From Epiperipatus broadwayi (Eukaryota; Onychophora; Udeonychophora; Euonychophora; Peripatidae), in the NCBI GenBank assembly GCA_028023455.1, contig JAQFVV010012394.1:32332885-32396884 (forward strand): a stretch of DNA of 64,000 nucleotides, read 5' to 3'. The position numbers were made by a program, and so were the translations under genes. Every line of letters begins with the position of its first letter. The stretch's first letter is position 1. Positions 48,561-59,630 of this stretch are shown here, piece after piece. The notes beneath the pieces were generated by a model. It did no database searches and had not been told where the DNA came from. It was given only the letters and a program-made list of their open reading frames with translations.

Positions 48561-50019
48561 TTTATTAATAACAATAAAACATTTTCAAATATAGAATATG
48601 CTTATATTTATATCAGCACAAAATTTTTGTACAATAGTAATTAAAGCAATGAATGGAAACAATGTAATATTTATTTGGGTTAATAGAAGTTGTTGAATAA
48701 GAAACATACAAATTAATGAACTGATTCTCAACAGTGAGATATTATTAAGTAGTTATTGTCATGGTTGCCACTGAGTTTCACATTTAAAATACTTTGTTGC
48801 AGCTATCATTAGTAAATATTTTGATAATTTTAGAATTATACCATGATAAAACTGGACATAAAGTAAATATTGATTTATTGATTTAAAAAAATAACTGAAG
48901 ATGTCAGTAGCTCTCAGGGATGTGCTGTAAATAAGTCTACAAAAGCTTAGAACACCACTGATGAATAGATTCTTTAATTTTGGGCATATATACAAATGTG
49001 TAACTTTCTTTTTAATTGTTAATAGCAATAAGCAAAATAATTATATATTTTTCGTCTCTCTTTAAAAATGTGTGTTTATTTTTACAGAATATTTGTAGAG
49101 TAATTATTAAAAAAGAAATAACTTTATGTTACATTTATATATATTTTTAATATGGTTTATTTTTAAAAATATAAGTTAAGAAATCTGAGATAATGGTAAA
49201 AAAATAAATTATGATTATTATACTCTATCAAACACTATAATACAGAACCTTTATGACAATTTAATAATTATAAATGCAATTTTATATTTTAGAACAAAAT
49301 TTCATAGCTTTGTCATGAATTAATAATAATTTATTCACATGCTAAAAATTGAATTCAATCAAGAAAAAATTATTTTATTTCTTTTATTGGCTTTGCTAAA
49401 ATTATTCAAATAAGAAAAACTTTATTTTTATTATGTACTTTTTTTTTTGATATTTGAAAAGATCAAATATAATTTTTTAGGATGTGTTACATTTGTAAAC
49501 ATACATTTCTAATAAATCAAATACACTTTATTAATTACTAAAATACAATGTTGAGTTATTAACTCGAATTCTGTTAGGGAATGATGGAAAAACAATGGAA
49601 ATCAGATAGGTTCATGTTTTAATCTAACTGGATAAATATTGCCAATAGCTGCAACTTGTAAAAGTTGTCAATTTTTTTTTTTAATAATTTCAAAGGAATA
49701 TTTTCTCAGGGTGAAATAAATTAGAAAAATTTGTGAATTAAAATTTTTCAAAATCTTAAGCACAAAAATTTTTAAGATAATTTTTGATTATTTCAATACC
49801 TTTTTGAAAATCATTTGTAAAGTATTTATATTTATTAATGAGATGACATCTGTTTTTTTCTTTGTCTTAACATAAACACAAGATTAAGCTTAAGTAAATG
49901 TTTTTATTTAACTTAATTTTTCTGTATATTTGTTTATGTATTTGATTGTTTTATCGATATAGTTTAAGTAAGATGCACGAGTGGGCAGTATAGACATTTT
50001 TTGGTTTTGACAGCTTTTA
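48561..50019. other. No gene seen
   Basis: AT-rich; an 89-codon minus-strand frame (48759-49028) has no recognisable similarity. Confidence 0.45.
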
Positions 50020-50420
50020 AAATTGACCTATATACACTTTTAGTAATGTGTGGATTATTTTTGTTTCAGTTGAAAGCTTGCTTTAAGTTAAAATAAAATA
50101 AAGTTAGTTTACAACATATTTTAAAATGAAATAGCTTGCAATATAGTTTTATTAAGCATTTTTTACTAATAAATTTAAAAACAGGTCTTAGAATTTTAAT
50201 ACATTTAACTAATGTGCACAATTTTTTTTTGTTTCAATTCAAAGCTTGATTTCAATTAGAATAAAATAGTTACTTTACAATTACATTAAAGTAAAATATA
50301 TGTATTAAAACTATTTAATGATATATATAAATTGGAAGTGTCAAATCAATTTAAAGTAAAATTATACCATTAAAAAAATTTGTTTACAAAATAGGTTTCA
50401 TAAGCATTTTTAGGAAAACA
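50020..50420 (+). repeat. Degenerate tandem repeat, period about 165-180 bp
   Basis: TTTGTTTCAGTTGAAAGCTTG (50058) recurs as TTTGTTTCAATTCAAAGCTTG (50228), and ATAGTTTTATTAAGCATTTTT (50145) recurs as ATAGGTTTCATAAGCATTTTT (50390). AT-rich and non-coding. Confidence 0.5.
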
Positions 50421-50711
50421 AAAAATGTCAAATACTTTTTGCCAAAAGGTATGTGTTCATATTTTAAGTTAAAGTGATTTATTATACACACATATAATTA
50501 TGGAAATATATTAAATAGGATATATACATAAGGGGTATATATTTTAACTTAGAAATATATATATATACAAACTGTTAGTATCAAGTACATTTAAAGTACA
50601 TTATATTTGGACATTTTTATTTATATGCCAATACCAAATACTTAAAAATTAATAATGATAAAAATATTTTATAGTAAATGCTTTCATTTGACATGCATTA
50701 AAAATCAAAAA
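50421..50711. other. No gene seen
   Basis: AT-rich; no recognisable feature. Confidence 0.45.
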
Positions 50712-50864
50712 GTAATTGTTTCTTCAACCACAATTTGGGGTTTAGTTTGAACTTGAAACAAAAGCATGGAAAATCCAGAAATTAATTAACCCCATCCCTA
50801 TATTGTCCCCATGCTTTTATTTCATGTTTAATCTAAAAATCCTAATTGAGGTTAAAGAAATATT
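50712..50864. repeat. Foldback element with about 56-bp arms
   Basis: Left arm 50712-50769 (TTTCTTCAACCACAATTTGGG... AAAAGCATGG) pairs imperfectly with right arm 50809-50864 (CCATGCTTTTATTTCATG... GGTTAAAGAAA). The loop holds a CCCCATCCCTATATTGTCCCC block. Confidence 0.65.
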
Positions 50865-51111
50865 TTTTTTGTTTTTTTTGTATATGACAAATAAAAGAAT
50901 TTACTATAAAATATATTTAACTCTATTTATTTTATATGAAATACAGATAGACTAACAGTAATCCAAATACTTACAATTTACAATTTTTATCTGGATAAAA
51001 TTATAAAATATTATTATAATTTATTATGTTGATATGGATATAAGTACAATTTTGATTTTGCCTCAAAGTTTAATTATGGTATTATCATTATAATTATATG
51101 TTGGATTATTT
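50865..51111. other. No gene seen
   Basis: AT-rich; no recognisable feature. Confidence 0.45.
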
Positions 51112-51505
51112 CCATCATCATCAACCATTATAAATGCATTGCAGGATGAAAGTCTCTCCAAGTTCAATCCATCTTCTCTGATCTTTAGCTTCTCTTCTCC
51201 ACATCACCCCTGCACACTTTCTTATTTCAACCATCCATCTCACATGTGGTTTCTTCCTGGGTCTCTTACAATCTCTTGGAGTCCAGTTTAAGATTTTAAT
51301 TGTCCATCTATTATCATCTCTTCTCGCAATATATCCAGCTCAACTCCATTTCAATCTTTTGATTTTTACAATGAGGTCAGTAACATCTGTTTGTTCTCTT
51401 CTCCATATACTGCATTTTTGATCTCTTCTTGTTACTCCCAACATACATCTCTCCATACTTCTTTGAGGGGTCTGAAGTCTCTGTATTGCTCTTCTATTAT
51501 TATTG
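51112..51505 (-). mobile_element. RTE LINE 3'-end fragment, about 390 bp
   Basis: (CAT)n tail at 51113-51125, then the whole C-terminal region. The minus strand 51522-51340 still reads RAIQRLQTPQRSMERCMLG and TGVTDL-like TDVTDLIVKIKRLKWS, close to the long element 1 kb away. Downstream parts are out of frame. Truncated at about 51505. Confidence 0.85.
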
Positions 51506-51600
51506 ATTATAACATCAGGCATACAATAGACTCAAGCCCTGATTTAAGCATTGTCAGTGAGAGTTAGTATATATATAAATACACTCTAAACTTAACAAAT
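51506..51600 (+). repeat. Repeat E fragment
   Basis: CAAGCCCTGATTTAAGCATTG then ATAAATACACTCTAAACTTAA match the core of the element at 280-550. Confidence 0.5.
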
Positions 51601-52126
51601 AATGCATTATCTGAGGTTGACTTCTGCTTGAACAATTTCAAAATTTTCAGTGTTTTATAATAATAGCTGTACATTTCAATGCTTTATAATAATAGCTGTA
51701 ATATATTTAAACCGATGATATTACAATTATTTATTTCTTATATGTGTGTGAGATGATACATATATAACTGTGTTGACACCTATATACATGTACTCAGGGA
51801 GGGTTTAAATCTAGTACAGATGGAGCTATAAGGAAAAATAGGTGAAATGAATATGAGGTCAGGAATATACCATTTAAATAGATATATATAATAAACATAA
51901 CTTTTTTAAATGTCTATATTGAAAAATGAAATAACTACCTCCCAGTATGTTGTATAATCTCATTGTTTTTGCTACCACATAATTCAGTGGGAGATAATTA
52001 CTTCACTTTTCAATTACACACGCACACACATATATATATATATTCAATTTAAAATGAAAATATTAAACATACATCAATGAATATGTAAATGAAAGGAGTA
52101 AATAATTCTCCATTAGGTTATAAATT
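51601..52126. other. No gene seen
   Basis: A 28-bp block (CAGTGTTTTATAATAATAGCTGTA / CAATGCTTTATAATAATAGCTGTA) is directly repeated at about 51650-51700. (TA)n at 52030-52041. Nothing coding. Confidence 0.5.
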
Positions 52127-52310
52127 AAAACACTCTAAATGTTCAACAAATGAACAAGAATAGAATGAATCCATTTATTCTTCTGATTTCTGATATTTAT
52201 AAGCATACCTTTGTCATCATTGCTGGTATTTCAGAGTGAAATTTATTTATCAGCTAGATGAAATGTGGCACTCAATAATTATTAAAGTAGTAATCAGTTA
52301 TACAAGACTG
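52127..52310 (+). repeat. Dispersed repeat C, full copy
   Basis: TATAAATTAAAACACTCTAAATG, CAAGAATAGAATGAATCC, TTTATAAGCATACCTTTGTC and TCAGCTAGATGAAATGTGGCAC define this unit. A second copy in the same orientation lies on the other side of the RTE element (55.49-55.60 kb) and a reverse copy at 13.49-13.66 kb. Confidence 0.65.
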
Positions 52311-52407
52311 GAGACAGAATCTCTCTTTTAAGTCATTGATTTTAGTAATTAAATAAAATTTAATATAAAAAACATTAAATTAGACATCATCATCATCATC
52401 ATCATTA

Positions 52408-53166
52408 TCAACCATTATCAATCCACTGCAGGATGAAGGTCTCTCCAAGTTTAATCCATCTTCTCCGATCATTAGCTTCTCTTCTCCACATCACCCCTAC
52501 ACATTTTCTTATTTCATCCATCCATCTTACATGTGGTCTCCTTCTGGGTCTTTTACAATCTCTTGGAATCCAGTTTAAAATTTCAATTGTCCATCTATTA
52601 TCATCTCTTCTAGCAATATGTCCAGCCCAACTCCACTTCAATCTTTTAATTTTTTCAATGAGGTCAGTAACACCTGTTTGTTCTCTTACCCATACATTGC
52701 GTTTTCGATCTCTTCTTGTTACTCCCAACATACATCTCTCCATACTTCTTTGAGTGGTCTGAAGTCTCTGTATTGATCTTCTATTAAGTGTCCAAGTCTC
52801 AGATCCATAAGTAAGAACTGGTAAAACACATTTGTTAAAAACCTTTCTTTTCAAACACATAGGCATATTTCCTTTTAATATCAAGTTATTTCTACCAAAA
52901 GCACTCCAACCAAGTTTAATTCTATGATTAATTTCCTCTATTATGTTTCCATCTGTATTAATAATCTGACCAAGGTATTTGTAACTCTTAACTTCTTCTA
53001 ATTCATCATAATCAATCTTTATTTTCATATTTTGAGCAAATCGATTAAACATTACTTTAGTCTTTTTAACATTTATCTTTAGTCCTACTTTCCTACTTTC
53101 ATCTGATAACTCCTGCAACATTTCCTGCAGCTCGGAAGCATTATTTGCAAAAACAACTACATCATC
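52408..53166 (-). pseudogene. RTE ORF part 3: end of RT and C-terminal region
   Basis: After the break at about 53167 this frame begins with the two Asp of the RT active-site box, then VVVFANNASELQ. Next come LKINVKKTKVMFNR and YKYLGQIINTDGN (RT palm and thumb), RKVFNKCVLPVLTYGSETW, SMERCMLGVTRRDR, WAGHIARRDDNRW and WIPRDCKRPRRRPHVRW, ending QWIDNG at the stop. All of this is conserved order for the RTE C-terminus. No frame break is seen within this part. It has no start codon of its own. The ATG at 53121 is internal. Confidence 0.85.
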
Positions 53167-55084
53167 GTGTGAAATCTAAATGACTTAAATAATCTCCATT
53201 TACTTTCACTCCTTTAGTTTCCCATTTTAATCCACAAAATACTTCTTGCAGCACTGCTGTAAAAAGTTTTGGAGATATGGAGTCACCTTGTCTTACACCT
53301 TTCTCAATGTTGACTTTCCCAGTATCATTATGTAATCTAATTGTTGCTGTTGCATTTTTATAAATATTCTTTAAAATATGACAATATCCTGGATCTATAC
53401 CTTGATGATCCAATGCTTTAATCACTGAAGAAATGTTTATAGAATCAAATGCCTTTTCATAATCTACAAATCCAAAACATAATGACAACTCATATTCATT
53501 TGTCCTTTCTATAACTTCTCTCAATACTTGAATATGATCTACTGTACTAAAACCACTTTTAAATCCAGCTTGTTCTCTTGGTTGGTGAAAATCCAAGGTT
53601 CTCTGTAGACGAGTTGTAATTATCTTGGTAAAAATTTTATATAAAACTGATAAAAGGCTGATAGGTCTGTAATTTCTAATATCTTCTTTATCACCTTTTT
53701 TAAATATTAATATTATTACTGCATTCTTCCAATCATCCGGTACATCTTTATCATTTAGACATTTGGTATATAACTTTGCTAATATTTTTTCTGTTTCTTC
53801 ACCTGCTTCTTTTAATATATCAATTATAATTCCATCATTACCTGGAGCCTTTCCTTTTTTCATACATTTAATTGCATTTCTCACTTCTTCATTTAAAATT
53901 CTGGGCAATTCGGAAGATGTAATAGATATAGGAGGTACTTGTTCTTTATTACTATATAATTCTTGATAAAAATCTTCTACCAATTTCATAATGTCATCCC
54001 TCTTTTTAGTAATAATTCCATCTTTTTTCCTTATTGCAGATATAAATTTCCTACCAATACCAAAATGTTGTTTTACATTCTTAAGACTTTTATTTTCTTC
54101 TACAGCTTTTCTTGCTAGTTCACAGTTATACTTTCTTATATCATTTTCAACTCTTTTCCGCACCATTTTACAAAATTCGAGATATTCAATTCTTTTTAAT
54201 GCATCATTCTTGTATATCTTCATATTCCTTCTTTTCTTCATAAGTTCTCTAGTCTCAGTAGAAATTTTATTAGTCAATTGCTGCTTTTTTCTACCAGCTA
54301 TCTTTGTTGCAGTTTTTAAAAGTGTATCAGTTATTTTCATATTAATTTCATTCAAATCTGAATCATGTTCAAAATCTACTAATACTTGAAACCGATTTGT
54401 AAGTTCTAATTTAAATTCATTAGAATGTTTCTGAAGATTAGGAATATCAACTGTAAATATAGTTTTTCTTAATAATTTTTGTCTCTCTAGTTTTACATTA
54501 ACATGTATCTTACCCCTTACTAATCGATGATCACTTCCTGTGTTAAATTTATTAAGAACATTACAATCTTGAAATATGTATTTCTTGTTAGTCAAAATAT
54601 AATCCAATTCTGCTGTACCTTCATTTGGATGCTTCCATGTCCATTTCCTTCTAACATTTTTCTCAAAAAAAGAATTCATAATATAAAGTTTTTCCTTCTC
54701 TGCAAACTCCACAAGTCTATGTCCTCTCTCATTTCTATTACCATAACCAAAATTACCTACAACACTTTCATCTTTCATTTGTTTACCAATTCTAGCATTA
54801 AAATCTCCCATAACAATTTTAAAATGTTGTTTACTCTGATCAAAAGCCTTTTGTACATCCATATAAAAATCTTCTACTACTTCATCACTGTGAGAACTTG
54901 TTGGGGCATAAACCTGAATTATCTGCATTTGATATCTGCTATTAAGTTGTATAACTAATCTTGCCACTCTGTCTGATACACCATCAATCTCCACAATATT
55001 GTTCTTCCACTTTTTATTTATAATGAATCCTACTCCACTTGTATTTCCAATATTTGTGCCTTTATAATAGAGCGATATGTCCAC
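53162..55084 (-). pseudogene. RTE ORF part 2: endonuclease core and reverse transcriptase
   Basis: 640 codons without a stop. Residues about 1-200 are the endonuclease core: [54 protein letters not shown] (read in parts) and GSDHRLV. A basic linker follows (about 200-360). The RT starts with [10 protein letters not shown], then [39 protein letters not shown] and [13 protein letters not shown]. The frame runs into a stop at 53162, in the middle of the catalytic F-x-D-D box, because one base is extra there. Both ends of this part are frameshift junctions (55084-55062 and about 53167). Confidence 0.85.
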
Positions 55085-55412
55085 TTTTTAAATCAATTGT
55101 CTCTTCACCTTTTCTTCTAACTTCACAAAGTCCAATAATATCCCATTTAATATAAGAGAGTTCTTCTTCTAATTCTTGCAATCTTCCTTCACTTGAAAGT
55201 GATCTGCAGTTGTAAGTACCTAAATAAAAAGTCGTCATCAAATGGCAGCCTGGGTCCGCCTCCAGGATATTCTTAGCACCCTCCGCCTTCGGCCACCAAC
55301 CGCTGCCTTGGTTGGTGACTTTACAGCCTCCTGGGATTAAGGGCCATGCTTTATTTTTGTCTGTCATAATTGTATAATTGGAAAATTTTGTGAAAATAAA
55401 AATTTTTCCCAA
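55062..55412 (-). pseudogene. RTE ORF part 1: N-terminus and start of endonuclease
   Basis: Reads MTDKNKAWPLIPGGCK from an inner Met (55367 region) and reaches TYNCRSLSSEGRLQELEEEL, IKWDIIGLCEVRRKGEE (with the catalytic Glu of AP-type endonucleases) and LKSGH, where a one-base shift sends it to a stop at 55062. The following endonuclease strand continues in the frame of part 2. The first ATG at 55412 lies inside the 5' hairpin, so the inner Met is a more plausible start. G/C content is higher at 55240-55320 than anywhere nearby. Confidence 0.8.
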
Positions 55413-55428
55413 TTATACAATAGACAGA
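55359..55428 (-). promoter_or_regulatory. 5'-terminal hairpin of the RTE element
   Basis: TGTCTGTCATAATTGTATAATTG (55359-55380, plus strand) is nearly the reverse complement of CCCAATTATACAATAGACAGA (55408-55428), with AAAATTTT also pairing. A stem of about 25 bp and a short loop lie at the element's 5' border and around the first ATG. A role in RNA or transcription initiation is inference only. Confidence 0.5.
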
Positions 55429-55484
55429 AATTACCATCTCGATGCTATCATGCAACTCAGAGAGAGTAAGATCATTGTTTCTTA

Positions 55485-55605
55485 GCTATAAATTAAAACA
55501 CTCTACATATTGAAGAAAGGTCAAGAATAGAATGAATCCTTCTATTATTGGAGTTCTGATGTTTATAAGCATACCTTTGACAACATTATTGGTAATTCAA
55601 ATATT
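55485..55605 (+). repeat. Dispersed repeat C, truncated copy
   Basis: TATAAATTAAAACACTCTACAT, CAAGAATAGAATGAATCC, TTTATAAGCATACCTTTGAC as at 52.13 kb. It stops after GGTAATTCAAAT. Confidence 0.65.
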
Positions 55606-55966
55606 CATATTATTAATAACTTGAAATTAAAAATTCAACATGTAAATATGTAATAAACATAGAAACATTCATAATCTACAATTTATTTATAATTATAAAT
55701 AAACTTAAAAATAACATTGCATATGGAATGTATTAATTTCTTTGTTTTTTATGGCCTCATAGATGAGTAAACAACAGACATAATATGTATAATACATCAT
55801 CAAAAATATTTATATGTGCCATTATATAAATTAATAGAATTATTATATTGTATCTTTAAAAAAATCCCAAAAGAATTATTAATGAATATTAGCATATAAA
55901 CCATCTTTTTTCACTATATTACTGCTTGATTATAAAACTTTATTGCATGATTATAAATATATATAT
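55606..55966. other. No gene seen
   Basis: AT-rich, ending in a short TA run at 55958-55966 that abuts the candidate LTR. Confidence 0.5.
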
Positions 55967-57516
55967 TGTAACCATTCGATTGCCCCCTCAACTACCTATC
56001 ATGCCGAACACGTTACATGCACTAAAAATTGTAACCGTTAATTGTGTGGTCCCAACTACATAATATCACCAAAACATAAGTGCGTTAAGAATCGTAACTT
56101 CGATCACTGATCAATTCCCGCTGCACATTGTCAGCTATTAAGAGCTGTATCCAAAAGCATATCATGCTATCTATTTTATGCACCAAAGACCACAATCAAC
56201 ATCTGGAGCAACTTACCACAGACCAAACTAATGATCTAACATAAACTTTTTATGATTTAATTTGATCGCAGCCAGGGTGTACCACGAAGAACTATCATAG
56301 TAGTATGATAAAATACATTAAACAAATTATAAGTGTAATGTTATTATTTTCAAACCTTAATTTGCGATTTTTATTGTATGAGACCCGATGGCCGACCATG
56401 TACAAGATGGCATAATTTGTGGAACTACATAAGATTATGAAATTTTAAACCATCTATATGATTTTTAATACAAATGCTAGTCCAGGTAAAGCTTTGCAAT
56501 AAATAAACATAAATACTTGGGTTCTTTTTTTTATAGTTTACTATATTACTGAGACTCTTATTATACTGACAAATGACAATTTAAAAACGTTAAGTAAATA
56601 TATTCAACCATGTCATTATCTGGTAAATCTGTTTACAAGTTTAATAATTAATTTGTATTGTATACTAGAATCAACTACGCAAAGCCAAAATGATGGAAAA
56701 GGTAAATGGGATTTTATTGTACCCTACACATCATAAACTACCAAAGACGAAAAGCATCCAAATGTTTTCTCAAAAAATATCAATAAACTCTTATATCATG
56801 TTGACGATAGTATGTACTTCAATGTATGCTCTATCCAAGGTTTATGATTTCTGATTTTACAAATGACACATAGCAACGGCACAGTAAGTTTAATTATAAA
56901 TCAACGTTTATTTACAAATTTATGAATAATAAGTAATTAATTCCAATGTTATAATTAAAGACATAAATAAACAAATAAAATAAATAAATTATAATTCCAT
57001 CGACTTTCTTCAATAACATATCATAGGTACAGTTTTTAAAAACCTAATCATACCTTATATTTCAATTTGATATAATGAATATTGAGGAAATTATACTAAA
57101 TTCAGCATCAACTCATGAAATATTTAACGTCATTTCCAGATTCAATAAATCCATACCGTAAACTTATAATAATATAATAAATAATATTATATCTGTAGGA
57201 TTTAGCTATAATGCAATCATTAAATAAAGTGAAAATTTAAACTTACATTCCGGTAAATAATAATCAACCAACAGTTAATTATTATGAAGTAACTTGAATA
57301 GAATGTCCTGCTACAATTTGATGATCTAACTTATAAATTATACTTACAAATGAAAGAAGATGATTTAGCAGATTAACTAAAATACTTTGCCCAACTTATA
57401 TCTATGAAGTAAAACATATTCCTGTGGATGCATTCATCTACACGTAGGAATTAAATAACACTAAACGTTTTGTGGATTTATACACCATCATAAAGCAATA
57501 AGTACAAGTACACCAT

Positions 57517-57603
57517 TCCGCGGATTAACCACCAGCGCAGGAATGAGTGTAAAATACAAAAATGGCAATTAAGTAATCTGCGGATTAACCACCAGCACAG
57601 ATT
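57517..57603 (-). repeat. Two-copy tandem repeat inside candidate LTR
   Basis: GCGGATTAACCACCAGCGCAG (in two halves, from 57519) recurs about 65 bp later as GCGGATTAACCACCAGCACAG, differing at one base. The block itself is GC-rich against an AT-rich background. Confidence 0.7.
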
Positions 57604-58049
57604 AATGCCCTTTAACATTATAAAACAACATTACTATTTACTTCACATTAAAGTGCAAAATCATCCTCCTCAGTTATTCTGACCATTCAGAAAAACACTA
57701 ACACTTTAGCAAATGTGGGTTCTTGCATAATAAAATGTTACACTAATCAGGACAACTAATGTACTAACTTATCTTGCTTAAAATAAAACATATGTAATAT
57801 AATATAAGTAATATTAGTATAGGAATATAAATCTGGAAAGACTCACAAAATACCTCATAAAGATTGATACATCTCATGAATTCATTTAGTACTTTTCAAG
57901 CTTTTTCGCAAGCGCTATTCTCTTGAATAAATATTTTATTCAACCCCTATTAATTTAAACTTAATAAAATATAACTTATGAACTTCACATGCAAGTTCAT
58001 ATAACGATAAAATTAAAGTAATGCATTATTCATCAAATACATAAAATTT

Positions 58050-58165
58050 AACAGGTGTGTGTATGATATAAATTAAATGTATAGCATTTTATAGTTCAAT
58101 ACATGAATTATAGCAGGTGTGTGTATCACAAATTGGATTGTATAGCATTTTATAACTCCAAATAT
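58050..58165 (-). repeat. Two-copy tandem repeat, unit about 60 bp, inside candidate LTR
   Basis: CAGGTGTGTGTAT and GTATAGCATTTTATA occur at about 58052-58096 and again at about 58111-58154 in the same order. Confidence 0.7.
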
Positions 58166-59483
58166 GATCCGTGGAATCCATGTACGATGTGTCGAACAAT
58201 AAATATACGAAGTAATAGCTATAACTATAGTTGAATTCCATACATGCAATTTTATCCATTTGTATTAGTTATTATAATCACTATTAGATTAACGATTTTA
58301 CGTGGCTCCATAAACATGAAACAATTTCAAAACATGACACGCAGAATTTAAATGAAAATGTTTTTCATAAGTTATTAATCTCTACATTTCTCTATTAAAA
58401 ATGTTCCAAGTTTATCACATCCATGCTAATATTTATTTATCCACGCTTAAATCTAGGAATACTAATTATAGCAATTAATTCAATCATTCCAAACTGACGA
58501 TAAAATTAGAAAATAGCTTTGATTAATTATTTGAAGACTGTTTATTATCCAAATGTTAAACAAATTAACTAGCAAATATATTACTGGCATTGTAAAGTTA
58601 AATATCAATCAATACTATATTTTTATTAGAATTAGAAACGGAAATATTAAACTATGTTGATAACTTTAACATTTTACTTTAATTTAAACTTCTTCTTTTT
58701 TAAAAAGCAAATTTTCATATTCATAAAACTTCTGTAATTAAAATACTTATTTAATTTTTCCAAATTGTAGAATAATAAACATTTTAAAACATACCAAACT
58801 CTTGCAATTAATTCTTTTAAACTGGGAAGCTCCGACATTTTAAAAATGTAATATTGGAAAATTTTTACCGGTGATTTGATCCACTTGGCCAGCCGACTTG
58901 AACAGACTTTTAAATTTAGCAATTCATCTTATAATTAAATACCACTATGTTATTTTTACGTTTATAGCAAACTTTGTGGTAATCCGTTTACTTGTTAACT
59001 ATTTTAAAATAAGCTTATCAAATTTACACCATTTGCCTTTACCATTTTCTTTTCTTTCTCCCTCCAAAAGCAAACTATCAGACGATCTTCTCTTAAATTC
59101 GCGCTCTTTTCTTTTTTTTACATTGAGACGCATACGTAATTACTGTATTTATTTTTAATAATTAATTTTAATTGAACAAATGGTTTTTTAATTCAATGGA
59201 AATAATAATTTAAGATCATTTTAAACAAATAAAAATAAAATATTATTTTTAATAATATTTTACCAAATTTTAATGTGTTGTCAAATTTTTAAAAAGTTAA
59301 ACATTTTGATATGAGTTAGTATATGGGAAGAAGCAAATTTAAATTTATTAAAATAATATAAGAGAGTAATCTGTTCAAAGTGCAAATCAAGCCAATCAAA
59401 TCACCAAAAGAAGAAAGAGAAATTTTTATACTAGTTACATCAATTATTATATTTTATACTAAAATATATGGTTACAGTTTACA

Positions 59484-59491
59484 CCCCCCTA
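59484..59491 (-). promoter_or_regulatory. Polypurine tract of the gypsy element
   Basis: The minus strand reads ATAGGGGGG immediately before TGTAAAC. A G-rich purine run directly before the TG of the 3' LTR is the usual plus-strand primer of LTR retrotransposons. It lies about 140 bp past the pol stop. Confidence 0.7.
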
Positions 59492-59630
59492 TGGAAAAAA
59501 TTTATCTTTCTTTAGAATTCCATTTAATCAAATTCTACTAAGGTACATCATAAGTCACTATTTTTATTATCCTATCTATAATTTATCATCAATCTGAATA
59601 TGGTATAACATTTACACGATATAAATCCCC
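59492..59630 (-). other. Short non-coding stretch between pol and polypurine tract
   Basis: About 140 AT-rich bases with no open frame, leaving no room for an env gene. Confidence 0.7.

Larger units (their letters stand above)
52385..55428 (-). mobile_element. RTE-clade LINE, nearly full length, inactivated
   Basis: A single non-LTR retrotransposon on the minus strand. It runs from a 5' hairpin (55359-55428) through one long coding region (apurinic-type endonuclease, reverse transcriptase, C-terminal region) to a short (ATG)n tail (plus-strand CAT repeats at 52386-52405). A single ORF with both enzymes and a simple-repeat tail instead of poly-A is typical of the RTE clade. The C-terminal motifs are like those of arthropod and lepidopteran RTE elements as I remember them. 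Two frameshifts split the ORF. I found no convincing target duplication. Confidence 0.85.
55967..59483 (-). repeat. Candidate 3' LTR of the gypsy element, 3.5 kb
   Basis: The high end is well supported: the minus strand reads TGTAAACTGTAACC directly after the polypurine tract. The low end is a guess: the plus strand begins TGTAACCATTCG at 55967, right after an ATAT run, giving TG...CA ends. The length is large for an LTR. The interior has no long open frame, is mildly GC-richer near 55970-56420, and carries short tandem repeats (57517/57582 and 58051/58111). The true end could be nearer to pol, with other repeats between. Confidence 0.45.

Noticed and set aside
52433-54958. Several plus-strand frames of 67-143 codons
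   Set aside because: They are antisense shadows of the RTE coding region, whose minus-strand reading has clear domain motifs.
57517-57603. CRISPR-like or satellite array
   Set aside because: Only two copies of a short block; not an array. Best explained as an internal tandem repeat.
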